A stretch of 64,000 nt of DNA. Source: Nothopassalora personata (Eukaryota > Ascomycota > Dothideomycetes > Mycosphaerellales > Mycosphaerellaceae). Positions 33,882 through 45,065 of this stretch are shown one piece after another (the stretch's first letter is position 1; every line of letters starts with the position of its first letter). The stretch covers positions 930,001 to 994,000 of the forward strand of contig CM066287.1 of NCBI GenBank assembly GCA_033816765.1. Reading direction: 5' to 3'. The position numbers and the translations under genes were made by a program. The notes beneath the pieces are model-generated. The model had not been told where the DNA came from. It worked only from the letters and a program-made list of their open reading frames with translations, and did not search any database.

Positions 33882-35438
33882 TTGTTTGCTCATCATTATA
33901 GCGAGGAGTTTAGGCGCACGGCAGCAAGCCGACAAAGGTCGAGCTGAATTGAAGCATTTCCGTGTAACTAGTGTATGAATATGTACTCGACCTGCGAGAG
34001 AGAATTCCTACCCATGCGCACATCGCGCCCTACCATCACAGTCCACGTTCTGCTCGACTCTTGGCAAATATATCACCGGGTCGATCATAGGTACTACTTG
34101 TCCCATCTCAAAACTCAACCCTCTGCGTCGGGACGGCCGAGAACATACACTCAACCCAATCGAGGTCCAAACTGCCTTTCGAAAGCACACATTCTACCCT
34201 GTCCCCCTATTGGTTGTTATCTTTACGCAGCCCGGCTTGGCACCCGGGATTATATAATCTAGCGCTGACCTCAGCTTCATCAATACGAGCTGTGCTCCAA
34301 CTGGGGAGGATCGAGATACTGGCCCGCGTTTAGCATTGCGGGCCCATAAAGAGAGAGGTGTAAGGAAAGTTGAGGTGACAGGTACGTACATACATGACCC
34401 TTTGCCTCGTCGAACTCGAGAGAGTGCAAGTCCCTGGAGAGTGAAGGCAGTATGTCATGAAACGCGATACTACTCATCACTCGTACTGTACTACATAATG
34501 ATGCTAGTAAGCCGTTCAGGGATTCTGCTCGTTGTTCCTGGAGCTCTCTGCGGAAGTTCGTACAGTATGTATTTCTGGGACAGAGATACATCTGCCACTT
34601 GTAGCTAATAAGCGCGCGTGTTTTAGGGAGTGTTGCTTACCAGGGATCGTAGCTCGCACTCGCACAGTGCTGTACGCACGGGCCGTGGTGGTCTGCCGGC
34701 GGTGCCCAGGCAGCATGATGATCGTTCTGGCGAGCCTTGGGATATGACCGCTTGGCCCGGTAATGAGACACGATGCACAAAGTGTCTCACCTCTTGTTCG
34801 CTGGAAGAAGGTATCCGCTTCCGGGAGGATCCTATCGCTCAGCTTGGCATGGTTATGGAAGGATGGAGCCACACGAAGGAAGACACTGATACAATAATGA
34901 GACATGATCAAGGGCGACCACACGTTGCTGTGTCACCCTTGGTCGTGACTGGTCTCTGGCAGCGCAAAGTAAAGATGCGTGGCTATGTGTGGATTCAGTA
35001 CAGCCTCTGTGGCCACCGTGGAGCCATCTATACTACAACTAGTGGCCACAAGATCATGACGTCGGGGCAGCCGTGTTAGGTCCCCCGGGGTAAGTCAGGC
35101 AGCAAGGCAGAAAGTAACCCTGCGGGTCAGTGGCCGAGTGGCGCATCTCTGGCGTGAATCTCGGTTACGAGGTCTGTGCTGGTATAGTAATTCAGCAATT
35201 GATGTTGGCAGTCATATTGACATGTTAAACCTTGGCACAAAAAGCCCAAGGTTACATTTTGTGTGAGCCCATTATTAAATGCTTCTTGCCCCCCATAAGT
35301 GCAAATGTGGATGCACTTGTGAAATCTATGTTTCGCAACAAAGTTGTATTGGGTGGTGTGCAAGCGACTTCTTTCTTCTATCCTCTATATACATTTTCTC
35401 AAGCTCCATAGGACTTCTTTTGTCCAAGTAGAGATGGA

Positions 35439-35654
35439 ATGGGAGATGACTTCATCAGTGAATTAATGCAATTCTCTGACATAAGCATGCTAGAAGACCT
35501 GACTTTTGGGGGTGACATACGTGTCGTGTACATGAGAGGTGATCTAAATAGTAGCGAAGGACCCATCAATGTAAGAGTTTATGTGTCCAGCGAAGACCCA
35601 GTCCAGTGTGTGCACCTGTCCTGCCAAGAAGGAGAGTCGCGATGCTTGGCATGA
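35439..35654 (+). CDS. Possible small protein (71 aa), weak
   Basis: Open frame from an ATG with a balanced, protein-like composition (LMQFSDISMLEDLTFGGDIR). It lies about 50 bp downstream of a TATATA motif, in a stretch whose base composition differs from its neighbours. No homologous family is recognised. It may be chance. Confidence 0.2.
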   Translation: MGDDFISELMQFSDISMLEDLTFGGDIRVVYMRGDLNSSEGPINVRVYVSSEDPVQCVHLSCQEGESRCLA

Positions 35655-35765
35655 TGACTAAGCTACGGGATCCGAGAGTGTACCGAGAGAAATAACCCGC
35701 GGGCCGTTGACCACAACAAACAATGCCATCTTTCGGCCATCACGACGAAGCCGTCCACATCGGCA

Positions 35766-35801
35766 TCTTCAGCACCCTTTGCTGTCTATCATATCTGTTC
35801 A
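35766..35801 (+). repeat. 36-bp direct repeat, copy 2
   Basis: Identical to 31152-31187. It lies about 230 bp before the IKS1 start codon. Confidence 0.85.
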
Positions 35802-36032
35802 ACTCAGTTCGTGCGATGTGCATGCGCTGCAGAGACTCAGACACGGCATATGTGTGAGCACCAGAACAGCCAACACCGCAGCTCAAGCTTGCAACATCAT
35901 CTGATCTGACGCATCAATGTGGATCGACCACATCGCACTTACAAACGCGCATAGTATCCACAAGAGCTGCTTGCTAACAGAGTACGCACTGGAGCAAAGC
36001 TCTGAAGTAATGTCCACGAAGGTGCAATCACT

Positions 36033-38161
36033 ATGGCTGACCAGACGCCACCATTTCAGCGACAGATGTCGCTGATACCCTACGCGCACGATGCGCGAGA
36101 GATCGTTCTGTATAGTCGTCCCCTCCTCCTACTCCTGTATGCTCCTCTGACAATATCCGTGACAGGCGGCGCGGTAATGCCGTGGTGGTATACGACCAGG
36201 ATTCGCGGCAGCTCCAAGTCCGGGACACGACCGATAATCCCACAGAGCTTACAGAATGTCCTTACTGCCACCGCTCCATGCGCAGCGGGGAGCCATCCGG
36301 AGAAGACAGCGAATACGGTCGTTCTTTTGGGCCAGAAAGGCCTTTCGTTGCCCCGGACTACTTTGCCATGCTAGCAGCCAGCCAACGACCATCACCAGCC
36401 GGGTCAGGTACTTCGACTCCAAGCCGAAGGGTGCTTTCCGCATTATTACGATCTGGTCGCTCGCGAGAAGTCACTGGCTCTACGGATCCACCTACTGGCG
36501 CAGAGTTTGTGGGCAGCGAGCCTGCCACCGCCGGTGGTCAAGGGATCAGTGCTTCCGCCTTCTCACCTGGCTACTTTGAGCAATTCTTCAAGACCGAACG
36601 TGAACTAGGGCGTGGCGGCAATGGCGTAGTCTTGCTCGTGGAACATGTCATAGACGATGTCTCACTGGGTCACTTCGCTTGCAAACGAATTCCGGTCGGG
36701 GACAGCAAAGCTTACTTCGAGAAGGTCATCATCGAAGTTCGACTCTTGCAAAAGATACCGCACAAGAACCTAGTCGCTTACCACTGGACCTGGCTCGAGG
36801 ATCATCAGCCGTCGGCATTTGGACCGAGGATCCCATGCCTGTGGATCTTGCAGGACTACTGCAACGGAGGCGATCTGCATACGTATGTCCTGGGACCAAA
36901 GACTACGACTACCGCAGCCGAAAGGTTCAAGGACCGACTCAGACGTCGGTCCAAGGGAGATGCGAGTCCACCCCAAGATCTGAAAGGACCCAGTAAGCTT
37001 GCGTTTGATGAGATCTTCTCATTCTTCCGGGACATCACTTCGGGACTACATCATCTGCACAGCAAAGGCTATATACATCGTGATCTCAAGCCTTCGAACT
37101 GCCTGTTACAACGAGACGGCGGCCGGACACGAGTTCTCATATCCGACTTTGGGGAAGTCCAGGCTGCTGGAGCAACGAGAGGCTCTTCTGGCGCGACGGG
37201 CACCATTTCATACTGCGCCCCGGAAGTGCTTCAACGAACTTCAGATGGCTCGCTTGGGAACTTCACCACGAAGTCGGATATCTTCTCGCTAGGCATGATC
37301 GTTTTCTTCATGTGCTTTGGGAGGCTACCTTATGCCAATGCCGACGATGCCAACGAGGAGAATGAGGACCTTGACGAGCTCCGTGCGGAGATTCAGCATT
37401 GGGCCGGCCTCAATGATGAGACAAGATCACGTCCTGACTTGCCAGAGCGCCTCTACAAGTACTTAAAGCGCTTGCTGAGTGTCGATCCAAACGAAAGACC
37501 CAGCACTGACGAGATTCTGGCCAGCATCAAGGGTGGTGCTGCTTTGGGCGACCCCGGGAGCTACTTTGAGGATCGTCATCCTCGTGTCTCCTCGGTAGAC
37601 TCTCCGGCATCTGGACCGCGCATTCGGAAACAATCATACATTGCACGTCCAAGTCTTCCCTCGCCGGTCCGTCATCGCTCAAGTGGAGACATAAGATCTA
37701 GAAGCCCAGTGAAGCATGAGCAAAGTCACACCCGGCCCACGAGCCCTCTTGAATCCTCACTAGCAGTGGGCTTAAAGCGCCTCGATATACCACCGCCGTC
37801 TGCCGAAGACGTTTCTTCGCCACCGCAAAGTCCTCGATTGATGCTGCCACCTCCACCGGCGAGAACTGTGACAAGCTCGATCATGCACTTTCTGCACGAC
37901 CCTCGAGTAGTTTTAACCCTGCGTGCCTCGATCTTTCTTACGAAGCTTCTAATGCTTTCCACGCCATGTAGGCCATATGCGGCGAATCAGTGGCTGCTTT
38001 ATCCCCTGATTGCTATTGCGTCGATGGATCTGGGACTTCTAACCTTCAGCTTGCGACAATCCGGTCTCCTCTTTGGCTTGCATATCGTCATGGTATGGCT
38101 CGCATCACAGCATGGGCGCCTATGCGAAGCGACAAAAGTCCCCGTCTGGGAGGGCATATGA
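36033..38161 (+). CDS. IKS1: Iks1-type serine/threonine protein kinase (690 aa, 2 exons)
   Basis: Exons 36033-36109 and 36166-38161; the 56-nt intron starts GTATAG and ends GACAG. Splicing gives AREIVL joined to RRGNAVVVYDQ, the start expected for Iks1, and exactly 691 codons. A CPYC pair near residues 57-60 may be half a zinc site. The kinase domain has a glycine loop GRGGNG (174-179), Lys in FACKR (~199), HRDLKPSN (~330), DFG (~353) and APE (~377), so all catalytic residues are present. An insert rich in basic residues lies between the kinase lobes. A disordered Ser/Pro linker leads to C-terminal hydrophobic segments (about 635-680) that suggest membrane anchoring, as in yeast Iks1. The family role is poorly defined (stress and Ras-related genetics in yeast). 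Confidence 0.85.
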
Positions 38162-38487
38162 CCATTATCACTGAGAGCTTTTCAGCGTGGGCGTTGGGGC
38201 GCATTCAGCATTCACCTTTGGTGGTTCCCGACATCCCTGCATGTACAAGAAGTCCGCTTCGTTGAATCAACATCGTTCACTTTTATAAGCAGTCCGGGTT
38301 CACCCTTTGCAATGCAGTGTATCGAAGCACCGTGGGCGAAACCACGATGGAGTGAATGAATAGCTTTCGTCTGTCTGACGCACTAGCCACCGCACTTCGA
38401 CAACATCCGCCCCACGTCCTTACTCTTAGTTTACAACATCTTCTATTCAATTCTACGCGCCACGCAAACTCGAATACCAGCACAGCA

Positions 38488-40424
38488 ATGGCGCACGCAG
38501 AGACCGCCACCGGGCCGCTTGTCCGACGTAATACCCAACGGGATGGCTTCACGTACGCAGCGGGATTCAGCATCACGCTGTTTCGCGCATCATTCTTCAT
38601 CGCATGCACTGGAAAACCTCAGTCCAGTAATTCCCAGTGGGTGTATGCACCGCCTAGACGCAGCAGGCAATCGAAGACGCGCGACATGCCTGCAGTAAGT
38701 TTATGGACTATCACATCGCTCGATACACGCTAACACCATGCTAGAAACCGTTCGAGGTGATTCCAACCGTCATCGAGTCTGTTCCCTTTGACATCACATA
38801 CGAAGACCTCTCTTCTACGACTCGAGGGCTGCAAGATCGCGCACGCCAGCAGTATCACGCAAAGCAAACCGATCAAGCCAGCTTGCGACGTGTTGAAGCT
38901 GCTACCCAAGCTGAGAGGGATCGAGCAGCAGCTCTCGATCGACACAGCCTCCGAGTACTTGAAGCCTCTAATTCTCGAGCACGGGATGTCAGGCCCAGTG
39001 ATTTGCAGGACCGCAGCTCGAGGCAGTGTAAGCAGTCCACGCGATCGACTCGTGCCGCAATTCCCAGTAGCGGATCATCCGAGGGGGATCCAGAGACGAC
39101 CGAGCACTCTGGCTCACCATTGCAGAGAGCTCAAGGTCTCCAACCAGTGGCAAGCCAGATCATCCAAACGAACGCATCGATTCCGCATGCTGCTGGGCAA
39201 ACAACTGCACTACGCTTGCCAGCACTCTCTACCGTCATTTCATCAGCGGACTCCTTCGTCCGGGTCGAGAGTTCTCCAAGCAACGCTTCGAGCAGTCTCT
39301 TCCACCTGCCTACTCGACCCGTCTATCAGCGCGCGCTCGAGACAACCCCCAGCCCAAGTGCTATATCTGTACGCCCAAATCTCTTCCAGCGAACCCTGAC
39401 GGCATTTCCCGAGATTGGTAAGCTCGTTGGGGCGACAGTACCTCCACCAGCAACTGCACGTCCTTTCACTCGAATCGACTCAGGTGCTTACAGCAGCGAC
39501 AACCCGGCTTCTTCTGACAGACCGCTGAGGCTGGTCGTGGAGTCTACGAGTCCGTCGTGGTCAAGTGAGGACGAGGCTGAGGCGATTGTCATCATACGCG
39601 CTGCGGAAGTCCAAGAGCGCCACAACGAGACACCTTCTAAGACATCGGTGCAACAGTCGCGCATCTCGTCTTGGACAAGCGAGGAGAAGGCTTTGGCTGC
39701 TACGAGAAATGACATCGTTCATACCGACAAGAACAGCGAGCGAAGTCCTTCGCGGTCAGGCGAAGAAGAGATGGTGGCTTCTGCCCCGGTCAAGTCGTTT
39801 CCTGTCGAGGAGACGTCATCGAGAGTCCCGACCCACGTGTCCATCCGACAGCCAGGCAGTCCTTCGTGGTCGAATATGGAAGAGGCTTTCGGCACCGCAG
39901 AGGACGACTTTGTCCACGTTGAGAAGCGCGACGAAGCTTACAGTGCGACCTCATCCCACAGTCCAAAGCAGTCCGCGCACGTCCTAGCTTCTGTCGAAAG
40001 CAACCTTGACTTCGCCGAGCAGCAGAGCGATCAGATTTCACCACCAGAGATCGGCGAGGCAGATGCCACAGGATCTGTCGAGGACGACTTCGATCCCATT
40101 GAGAATGGCGAAGAGTGTGGAACCTTTGAACTTCCACCGCAAGGCGTATTGTCGTCGCCAGTCAAGGACAATGACTGGACTATCCCTCCAGCAGCCAAGA
40201 CACAGAAGTGGCTCGAAGACCAGCTCGCCGATCCCATGAGATCATCAGCGCCTGCGACGCCGGTCAAGATCCGGGACGAGTACGCGGATCTGTTCAGTCC
40301 GACACTTGGTGCTCAAGCTAGCTGGGATAGTCGTAGTCTCTATGGCAAAAGCGTTGATGATGATCTGTACCTGGTCGGAGACGGCGAAGCGGAGCAGTTT
40401 GAGGACTGGGAAAATATTGCATGA
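38488..40424 (+). CDS. Disordered protein with repeated SPSW-type motifs, unknown function (628 aa, 2 exons)
   Basis: Exons 38488-38694 and 38745-40424; the 50-nt intron starts GTAAGT, has CTAAC and ends CTAG. Frames join without a stop (RDMPA to KPFEVIPTVIES). An earlier in-frame ATG at 38356 would add 44 residues. Almost the whole protein is predicted disordered, Ser/Glu-rich. It holds an approximately repeated module, (S)PSW or SSW followed by S/T and an acidic stretch, near 39540-39570, 39660-39690 and 39855-39890, and VEDDFxxIE or AEDDFVHVE acidic motifs. No enzyme or binding domain is visible. It follows IKS1 in the same orientation with a gap of about 330 bp. Confidence 0.65.
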
Positions 40425-40764
40425 ACGTTAGTACCCGATGTACATGAGGAGATGGAACTGGCACGTTCTGTTGTCGGATGAAGAAATGGGCGCCGACGAT
40501 GACGAGATTCGCTGTCAGATAAAGATGTGGAGCGTCAGCCATCTCCAGGCACGCATAAGGTGCATCGATGATATTATGTGATGCACCTATACTGCTGATG
40601 AGCGGACGGAGCTTGCATGAACATTCAACCAGCCAGGCCTTCATCAAGACTGTGAAGAGTGTGGTATTGTTGAGTCTGGTACAGCCACGTTCACGCAGCG
40701 CTCCTCACTCCAATGGCTGTCTTGGTCTATCCTTTCGAAGTATGCAAATCTAATAGTAAGACGA
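40425..40764. other. Intergenic, convergent 3' ends
   Basis: About 340 bp between the plus-strand disordered-protein gene and the small minus-strand gene. No recognisable element was seen. Confidence 0.5.
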
Positions 40765-41067
40765 TCATCTCACTCCTTCTTCGGCGGCTTCCCTGGTTTC
40801 CCCTACTTTGCCATTCCACATCGATTCTCTTCTCAGATCGTCCATAGCCTCTCTATCCCGTTCACTCGTAGCTTGCTGCTCCCGAAACTTGTCGTCGATA
40901 TCTCTCCCAATCTACCCGTTATCAGTCTTTCATGTAGTCCGCGCCTCGGGCATGATTTCATTAGTACCTGCCAGGCGCGGTGGAGAGTCATGCCCACCAT
41001 CATGACAGCCGTCACAACACGTTCCGGATGCTGCCTGAAGAATCTGTACACTTCTTGCACTTGCACT
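40765..41067 (-). CDS. Small spliced gene, partial model (about 80 aa), unknown function
   Basis: Two well-supported coding blocks on the minus strand: 41067-40968 and 40911-40765. They are separated by a 56-nt intron (GTACTA start, CTGATAAC branch-like site, TAG end). They read VQEVYRFFRQHPERVV, a hydrophobic stretch, HRAWQ, then IGRDIDDKFREQQATSERDR and a charged helix to a stop. The first block is preceded by CTGCAG, a good 3' splice site, so a further 5' exon is expected. A five-base exon (41154-41150) would fit in frame but is unproven. The hydrophobic segment followed by a charged helix suggests a small membrane or mitochondrial protein. No single open frame covers it. Confidence 0.45.
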
Positions 41068-41975
41068 CTGCAGGAATGCGTCGGTGTTGAAAGGAATAAC
41101 CCGGGGCGGACGGGGTGGAGTAATGTGTGTGATCCCTTGCCTGTTACACAGCATCGTGCAAGGGGGTGGTGACGGGAGTCGTCAACTGTCAGCTGATTAC
41201 GAACTTAATCTGCAGTCATGATTGCAAGACTGGTCTGTGGACTTAGGGAGGAGAGGGAAAGTCGATATGTACAGCCAGACAGATGCTTAGCCCTCCCTTC
41301 AGAACTCTTACCGTCCAGCTTGTCCGCCATCTGCTCGTGCCACGGACTGGAGATGTTATCGCATGTATATAGTGCTTCTCTTCGGCATATAGTCCACGCA
41401 CTGGGTTCTGTCCCCTCGGCCTCTTGTGTCCTGTGTTGCTCAGGAACGACCGGATGATGCACAGATCTTGGGTGTCGTCGATGCGGCGGATGTGGTGTGA
41501 ACCTCAGCTCTGGCTCGTTTCTCAACACATCGTAAAGCTTTGTTTCTAGCTGAGTCCAGGTTAGATGACTGTTCTTGTCGGGAGGGGTTCTTCGTCGGCG
41601 AGTCTTCAAGCTTGACTATGTCGAATATTCGTTCAATCCTCTCTTTCGCCAGTTCTATCTCCCGATGCTTCTGATCTCACATTGCGCTCGATACAGGCCT
41701 TGCGTTTTCGTGCTGTTCGTTCTATTTCGCTTGCCTATCCCGTTACTAAAGTCTGTATTTCTGGGCCAGCTGTCAGGAAGTCAGTCTTTGGAGAATTGCC
41801 GATGGACAAAGACGGATGCCAACCTCAGTATGTCTGTTCCACTGCCTAACCTCATGGACAGCTTCAGTCTGGGATAACTCGCTCGTCTCTGTTCACTCAC
41901 ATAGACCTCCCTTGCATCATGCTGTGTGACGTCGAATAGATGACACGACCAATGGGTACCGAGACGAACGAGCCC
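41068..41975. other. Region with possible extra exons, unresolved
   Basis: On the minus strand a protein-like stretch (KHREIELAKERIERIFDIVKL) at about 41615-41680, preceded by a TCAG splice-like site, and another frame at 41205-41609 hint at upstream exons of the small gene or a separate short gene. No complete splice chain could be built. Confidence 0.3.
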
Positions 41976-43415
41976 TCAAGTGATCCAATCATCACCTCTG
42001 CACCTCTCCATCTTATCTCCCCAATTCCTGATTCGTTCCACGACCCATCCAGACTCTACGCCTTTCGACCACTCTCCGAGCATCGGCCTAGTGCTTGATA
42101 AACACCTTAGATCCGGCGTCAATCGATACTGCAAACATCCTTCGTCATCCTCGCAAATAGTCTTACACTCCTCCAGAGTCTGCACGGGTCCTCGATCTTG
42201 ATCCGCATGATTGTCCCAGTTCATCCTCTGCTTCCCAATCCTCGGGAGTAAAAACTGCCAAAACATGTCCTTGTGCCTCAAGAACACCTTGGTATCTCCG
42301 TTAGTATCTTGGATCCAGTCTTGCTCAAACTGCCACAATTCCTCCACGACTCCAGGACTCAAGTGATGATAGCTCACGGTCGGTGTACACCACTGTCTAT
42401 GCCCTCCATCCTTGCGCCAGTACGTTATCATGCCTATATCATCACCTTGCCAGATCGGCCACGCGGGCGTCAGCGGTGTGCCCGAATCCTTGAACGCTTT
42501 GCCTAAGACCGCATCGCCTGCCCAGTGTCTACTCGTAAAGGTCTCCCATTCCGTCTGCTTCTCCTGGAACAGCTTGGTGACATTCCTCATTGCTGAGTTT
42601 GACACCACATATCCTGTGCCGCCGTGTGCGAATAGCATGTCGCCGATCCATATCTGTCCTCCGATGTAGTAGGGTTGCGTTTCATCGAGGGCGGCGAGGT
42701 AATTCAAGAGCGTTTGCCAAAGGATGTATGTGTCTGTTTCAACGAAGACGTACCATTTCTTATCAGGGTATTCGTGGTACGTTCGGTTTACCATGGGTAG
42801 GAACTTCCACTTATCCAGCTTCCATCCTGGGTTGTAGGCCTTGCCACTGTTGTTATCTTGGGGCTTGCTTACCGGGCCGGATAGCTCTTGTGGTTTGAGG
42901 GCATTCCGTCCGCCTTTGCGTAACCTTCGCCATAGCTCGAAGTCTTCATGCGTTTCCTGTACCGCTGGAGTGACGAATTCGAACGCATCGTGGATTTCTG
43001 CACCATGGATGGTCTCCTGGTAGTCGGAGAAGAGCATATAGTGAGGGTAGCATCGTAAGGTCGTGTTGAGGTGTACGGGTAGCTTGTCTCGGATCTCTGT
43101 CGCTCCTGTCTTGAGAATTACCAGAACATCGTTGGCTCCCGGAAGATTTTGGCAGGGTAGATTGCCGTCCGTTGTGATAGTCGTGTCGCCCGGAAGTGTT
43201 GTGCTCTTGGTCGGCATTTGTGGTAATACTGCTCTAGCCGGTGCTGTGTGTTTGAAGATGTGCCCAAAGAAGAGAAGTACGAAACATGCAGAAAGAATGA
43301 GATAGGCTGCTTTCCGAGGGAATGGAGTACGACGCAGCTTTGATATGCCTGAAATCTTCATGCCATAGCCGCTCCGCTGCTCGTAGGCCAAGTGTACCTT
43401 TTCGTTGTATCCCAT
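41976..43415 (-). CDS. GT31-like type II membrane glycosyltransferase (479 aa)
   Basis: The start is the first ATG (43415); the frame is open four codons further without an ATG. A single transmembrane segment (about residues 36-53, AAYLILSACFVLLFFGHIF) with a short cytosolic tail marks a type II Golgi protein. The lumenal domain has the Fringe/GT31-like layout seen in fungi: WYVFVETDTYILW with an ETD (DxD-like) metal site near 226-228, then YYIGGQIWIGDMLFAHGGTGYVVS and WAGDAVLGKA. N-glycosylation sequons are present. The C-terminal ~60 residues hold a Cys pattern like a PAN/apple module (CKTICEDDEGCLQYR...RCLSS). It probably adds galactose or a related sugar to glycans; the acceptor is unknown. 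Confidence 0.75.
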   Translation of the reverse strand: MGYNEKVHLAYEQRSGYGMKISGISKLRRTPFPRKAAYLILSACFVLLFFGHIFKHTAPARAVLPQMPTKSTTLPGDTTITTDGNLPCQNLPGANDVLVILKTGATEIRDKLPVHLNTTLRCYPHYMLFSDYQETIHGAEIHDAFEFVTPAVQETHEDFELWRRLRKGGRNALKPQELSGPVSKPQDNNSGKAYNPGWKLDKWKFLPMVNRTYHEYPDKKWYVFVETDTYILWQTLLNYLAALDETQPYYIGGQIWIGDMLFAHGGTGYVVSNSAMRNVTKLFQEKQTEWETFTSRHWAGDAVLGKAFKDSGTPLTPAWPIWQGDDIGMITYWRKDGGHRQWCTPTVSYHHLSPGVVEELWQFEQDWIQDTNGDTKVFLRHKDMFWQFLLPRIGKQRMNWDNHADQDRGPVQTLEECKTICEDDEGCLQYRLTPDLRCLSSTRPMLGEWSKGVESGWVVERIRNWGDKMERCRGDDWIT

Positions 43416-45065
43416 ACCGAAATGCAAAGAATGAACGAGCTACGAAAGATGCAACAACGGAAGGATAACAGCGCAAGGTAGTTCTTACGTTCGGACTCCT
43501 CGCGCTCTGCAATGAGACTTCGATGACAACGCCTCCTGAGTGATTCACTGGCTGAAGGTCAGCGCCACTGCGATTCAACGTTTGGTGCCAAAGAGTTGCA
43601 TTCGAGACTTTGATTCGCGGAACGTTCTTGCGGTACGCTGCCGTCTATACCGCGAGGCTCGTGTTATGGGGACATGATTTCTCATTTCCCTTGTTGAATC
43701 ATGGCGTTCAGATGGAGTGCGGAGCATTTTATCCGATGAGGGGTGTTCCTGAACGGTTCTGAAGCCGCTTTCCAGGAAGAAGGATGCCGCTGACCTCTCA
43801 TTTGCTGAACCAGAGAGATGGGGCGTCGACAACACAGGTGCACAGGTGGTCGCAACATCTTCTGACAGTCCGGCACAACACCCGTCAATGTTGCAGGGCT
43901 GTATATCCTCTCTGCGCGCACGGGTCACGACGAAACGGGACTGAGCTGCATTGCGCGTTAAACCATCCAAGTTTCGCAGTCTGCCGTCTTCGTTGCAAGG
44001 TGTCAGAAGCAAAGAGAGTGCAAGCAATTTTGTCGACCCCACTGCCGATCCTGTCAGTGTATCTTGCGAGCCCCTGTGCAAGATTAGCTTGATATTGTGC
44101 CGCTCTACCATCACGTGGCAATTCCTCGAGAACACCAACATCTTCTTGCCTCTAATAGAGGTCGGAGGAATATGCTTGTAGGCCCAGGTGGATTGTCACA
44201 AGGCTGCGTGTCCCAAGCAGCAGAGTGGCAGGTTCTGTCAGCTGGGAAAAGCTATCAATGATCCACGTGAACGAAGCTCTGTGGCATCATAGAACTGCTC
44301 CCGGAGGGTTGTAGTCTCGAAGTCAACGTGTAGACAGCATCATCACTGGATGCATGTTATTCGAGATCGATCGAGTAACACGATGTCGATGGCAAGAGTT
44401 GTGGAGACTGCCCCCGAAATACCACTCACTCACTTCATTAGTCAGCCGCCAAGGACCGGGTTACTGCGCGCGACCACATGCTTCCAGAGTATCACTACCT
44501 ACGCTGAAGCAATCGGGCCAGGTTCTTCCGATGATTTCGGGACCTCATTTGAACACATTGATTATCATGGTGGCCATTGCACGAGCCTCGCATCGACAGG
44601 ACCTCGTTAGCTTGCCACGGGACTCTGCGATCCTGACCCTAAAAGTCATCGCTCGGGCCAAGGGCCGTCCCATACCATGAGGCGTGACCGTGTATGCTGC
44701 TGGTTCTGATGATATGCTCGCACATCCAGGTGTAGAGGCCGTCGTTGCCGCTGGAATCACCATAAAGCATGCTCCTCAATTTATAAGAATTATTGAAACT
44801 GGTATGTATGGTAGAGAACTTCAGATGTGGCTTTGATGAGATGCCGTCAAGAGACCTCCAGCCTGCTATGGCAAACGACAATGTCGACTTATGATCGACT
44901 ACCTTTGTAAATCTAAATCTCATAAGCCCGCAGCGCTTCATCAGCATTTCCCAAAGTAGAAAGATTTAGCGCCTCGCTAATGCCCCAAATCTCCCCCAAC
45001 TCTCGACAAACACAATCCCCCTGCCCCCCTCATGCCTCTCTCCATAGAACCCCCCCCCCTACCCA
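43416..45065. other. Intergenic (about 1.65 kb), no supported gene
   Basis: Between the divergent promoter side of the GT31 gene and the 3' end of FAB1. The longest frame is 43575-44141 on the minus strand (188 aa), with no domain and unlikely codon use. A C-rich run near 45045-45060 borders the FAB1 stop. Confidence 0.55.

Larger units (their letters stand above)
33882..36032. other. Intergenic region (about 2.1 kb) upstream of IKS1
   Basis: No firm gene. 35190-35660 is more AT-rich than its surroundings and holds two protein-like short frames on opposite strands (35127-35363 minus, 35439-35654 plus). A TATATA motif lies near 35385. The second copy of the 36-bp repeat is at 35766. Nothing else is recognised. 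Confidence 0.5.

Noticed and set aside
35118..35180. tRNA-like stretch (CAGTGGCCGAGTGGC, a good A-box match) as a tRNA-Ser/Leu gene or SINE head
   Set aside because: The expected B-box GGTTCGANTCC is only vaguely present (GGTTACGAGGTC) and no acceptor stem pairs with the start.
41205..41609. 134-aa minus-strand frame as a separate gene
   Set aside because: Low-complexity His/Pro/Arg composition and competing protein-like frame in the same place; only noted as unresolved.
43575..44141. 188-aa minus-strand frame between the GT31 gene and FAB1
   Set aside because: No domain, no splice signals and an unlikely composition; treated as chance.
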